From: Flavobacterium enshiense DK69
GTDB lineage: Bacteria; Bacteroidota; Bacteroidia; Flavobacteriales; Flavobacteriaceae
Reading direction: 5' to 3'
DNA length: 60,991 nt
Assembly (NCBI RefSeq): GCF_000498495.1
Contig: NZ_AVCS01000007.1
Span: 1-60,991, forward strand
The notes below the pieces were generated by a model. The model was not told the DNA's origin, made no database searches, and worked only from the letters and a program-made list of their open reading frames with translations. Below, piece by piece: positions 60,330-60,991 of the stretch; the stretch's first letter is position 1; each line of letters opens with the position of its first letter. The translations under genes and the position numbers were made by a program.

Positions 60330-60923
60330 ATGTCATTAAAAAAGGCCTATTTATTGGTAATTCTAGTTCTGGTTATTGATCAGATCTCCAAAATATACAT
60401 TAAAACCAATTTTAAACTTGATGAAGAAATTTATGTTTTTGATTGGTTCCGCATTCATTTTATAGAAAACTCCGGGATGGCTTGGGGTGCCGAGATTCCA
60501 GGTGCTTTCGGAAAACTGTTGCTTACGGTTTTCAGGATTGTTGCCGTAGGTGGTATCGGATATTGGTTATACGATGCGGTTAAGAAACAATCGTCTAACT
60601 TTCTTGTAGTTGCCGTGGCACTTATATTGGCCGGCGCTGTAGGTAATATTATTGACTCTGTGTTTTACGGAAAGATGTTCAATGACAGTTACGGACAGGT
60701 GGCGACAATGTTCAGCGATGATCCTTACGGGAAATGGTTTCACGGTAAAGTAGTGGACATGTTCTATTTTCCTATCTGGGAAGGAAATCTGCCTTCGTGG
60801 TTGCCAATATGGGGCGGAAACCATTTTACGTTTTTCAACGCGATTTTTAATGTAGCCGATGTTGCAATTTCTACCGGAGTCGGGATCCTGATAGTATTCA
60901 ACAAAAAAGCGTTCTCAAAATAG
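60330..60923 (+). CDS. lspA: Lipoprotein signal peptidase (signal peptidase II)
   Basis: A 197-residue inner-membrane aspartyl peptidase that cleaves the signal of prolipoproteins before the lipidated Cys. Four membrane segments are visible. The catalytic Asp residues are Asp109 (AGAVGNIIDSV) and Asp177 (FNVADVAIS); ENSGMAWG (46-53) is the conserved ENxGAAFG-like motif. The loop between the two Asp residues (about 112-168) is longer than in E. coli, as is usual in Bacteroidota. It would process the many lipoproteins in this window. The last 68 bases after it hold nothing I can name. Confidence 0.96.
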   Translation: MSLKKAYLLVILVLVIDQISKIYIKTNFKLDEEIYVFDWFRIHFIENSGMAWGAEIPGAFGKLLLTVFRIVAVGGIGYWLYDAVKKQSSNFLVVAVALILAGAVGNIIDSVFYGKMFNDSYGQVATMFSDDPYGKWFHGKVVDMFYFPIWEGNLPSWLPIWGGNHFTFFNAIFNVADVAISTGVGILIVFNKKAFSK

Positions 60924-60991
60924 CCACTCAACGGTTTTTAAAGAGAGCAACAATAAAGTGTTTTGTCGAATCACAATAAATAAAAAAGGAT

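Overview
The window looks like chromosome of a Flavobacterium-type member of the Bacteroidota. The signs are AT-rich intergenic DNA, promoters of the TTG-N17-23-TAnnTTTG type, many lipoproteins with acidic residues after the lipidated Cys, a SusC/RagA-like TonB receptor with a carboxypeptidase-regulatory N-terminus, a complete Bat (aerotolerance) operon, the type IX secretion factor PorZ, a T9SS cargo protein with a C-terminal sorting domain, and a GH92 alpha-mannosidase. I see no tRNA or rRNA gene, no transposase, no integrase and no CRISPR array.

Layout. 0.2-6.5 kb: a minus-strand three-gene operon (TonB receptor, DUF5689 surface lipoprotein, small lipocalin-like lipoprotein) divergent from a secreted endonuclease/exonuclease/phosphatase-fold enzyme. 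6.5-10.2 kb: 3-hydroxyanthranilate dioxygenase, an ALDH7-like dehydrogenase, a small lipoprotein and a CPBP membrane protease. 10.2-13.1 kb: a relic of the 3' end of a PhnA/YjdM gene, two tandem beta-barrel paralogues, the intact PhnA/YjdM gene and a PPP-type phosphatase. 13.2-22.5 kb: an accessory-looking region with a small lipoprotein, a TPR sensor kinase, a LuxR-type response regulator and a run of secreted proteins and lipoproteins, closed by a convergent AlbA_2/Schlafen-like gene. 22.6-32.7 kb: a DUF4382 lipoprotein and the Bat operon (MoxR, DUF58, BatD-like, BatA, BatB, BatC, BatD, BatE). 32.7-43.9 kb: CvpA, a conserved small protein, PheS, a GH16-like lipoprotein, an NlpE-like lipoprotein, a GH92 enzyme, TerC, GpsA and an NHL-repeat T9SS cargo. 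43.9-50.9 kb: a mostly minus-strand housekeeping block (YqhD-type dehydrogenase, DUF1648 protein, NadD, Gmk, YicC, EamA transporter, ArsC-like protein) with a thioesterase, a DinB-like protein and a DUF3298 lipoprotein. 50.9-61 kb: a PLP trans-sulfuration enzyme, an outer-membrane protein, PorZ, RecO, IleRS, a DksA/TraR-like protein and LspA.

How the genes work together. The clearest candidate for something undescribed is at 13.2-21.3 kb. The promoters before the small lipoprotein (13265) and before the first secreted Cys-rich protein (16385) share one architecture: AACATT, two bases, then TTGNNGNAAANCCNCAATA, then 19 bases, then a -7 box. The shared element ends at the same distance from each -7 box. 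The kinase and LuxR regulator lie between the two promoters, so the simplest reading is that this regulator controls both sides of the locus. A second notable trace is at 10.2-11.8 kb. A fragment of a second, diverged phnA/yjdM allele (56 of 69 bases identical, no gap, half of the codon changes silent) lies exactly where a block with two barrel genes abuts, so the block probably arrived by recombination with a relative's DNA.

Limits. Family names come from motif recognition by eye, with no database search. Start codons were moved from the longest open frame where a signal peptide, promoter or terminator made the longer version unlikely. Promoters are matches to a consensus only.
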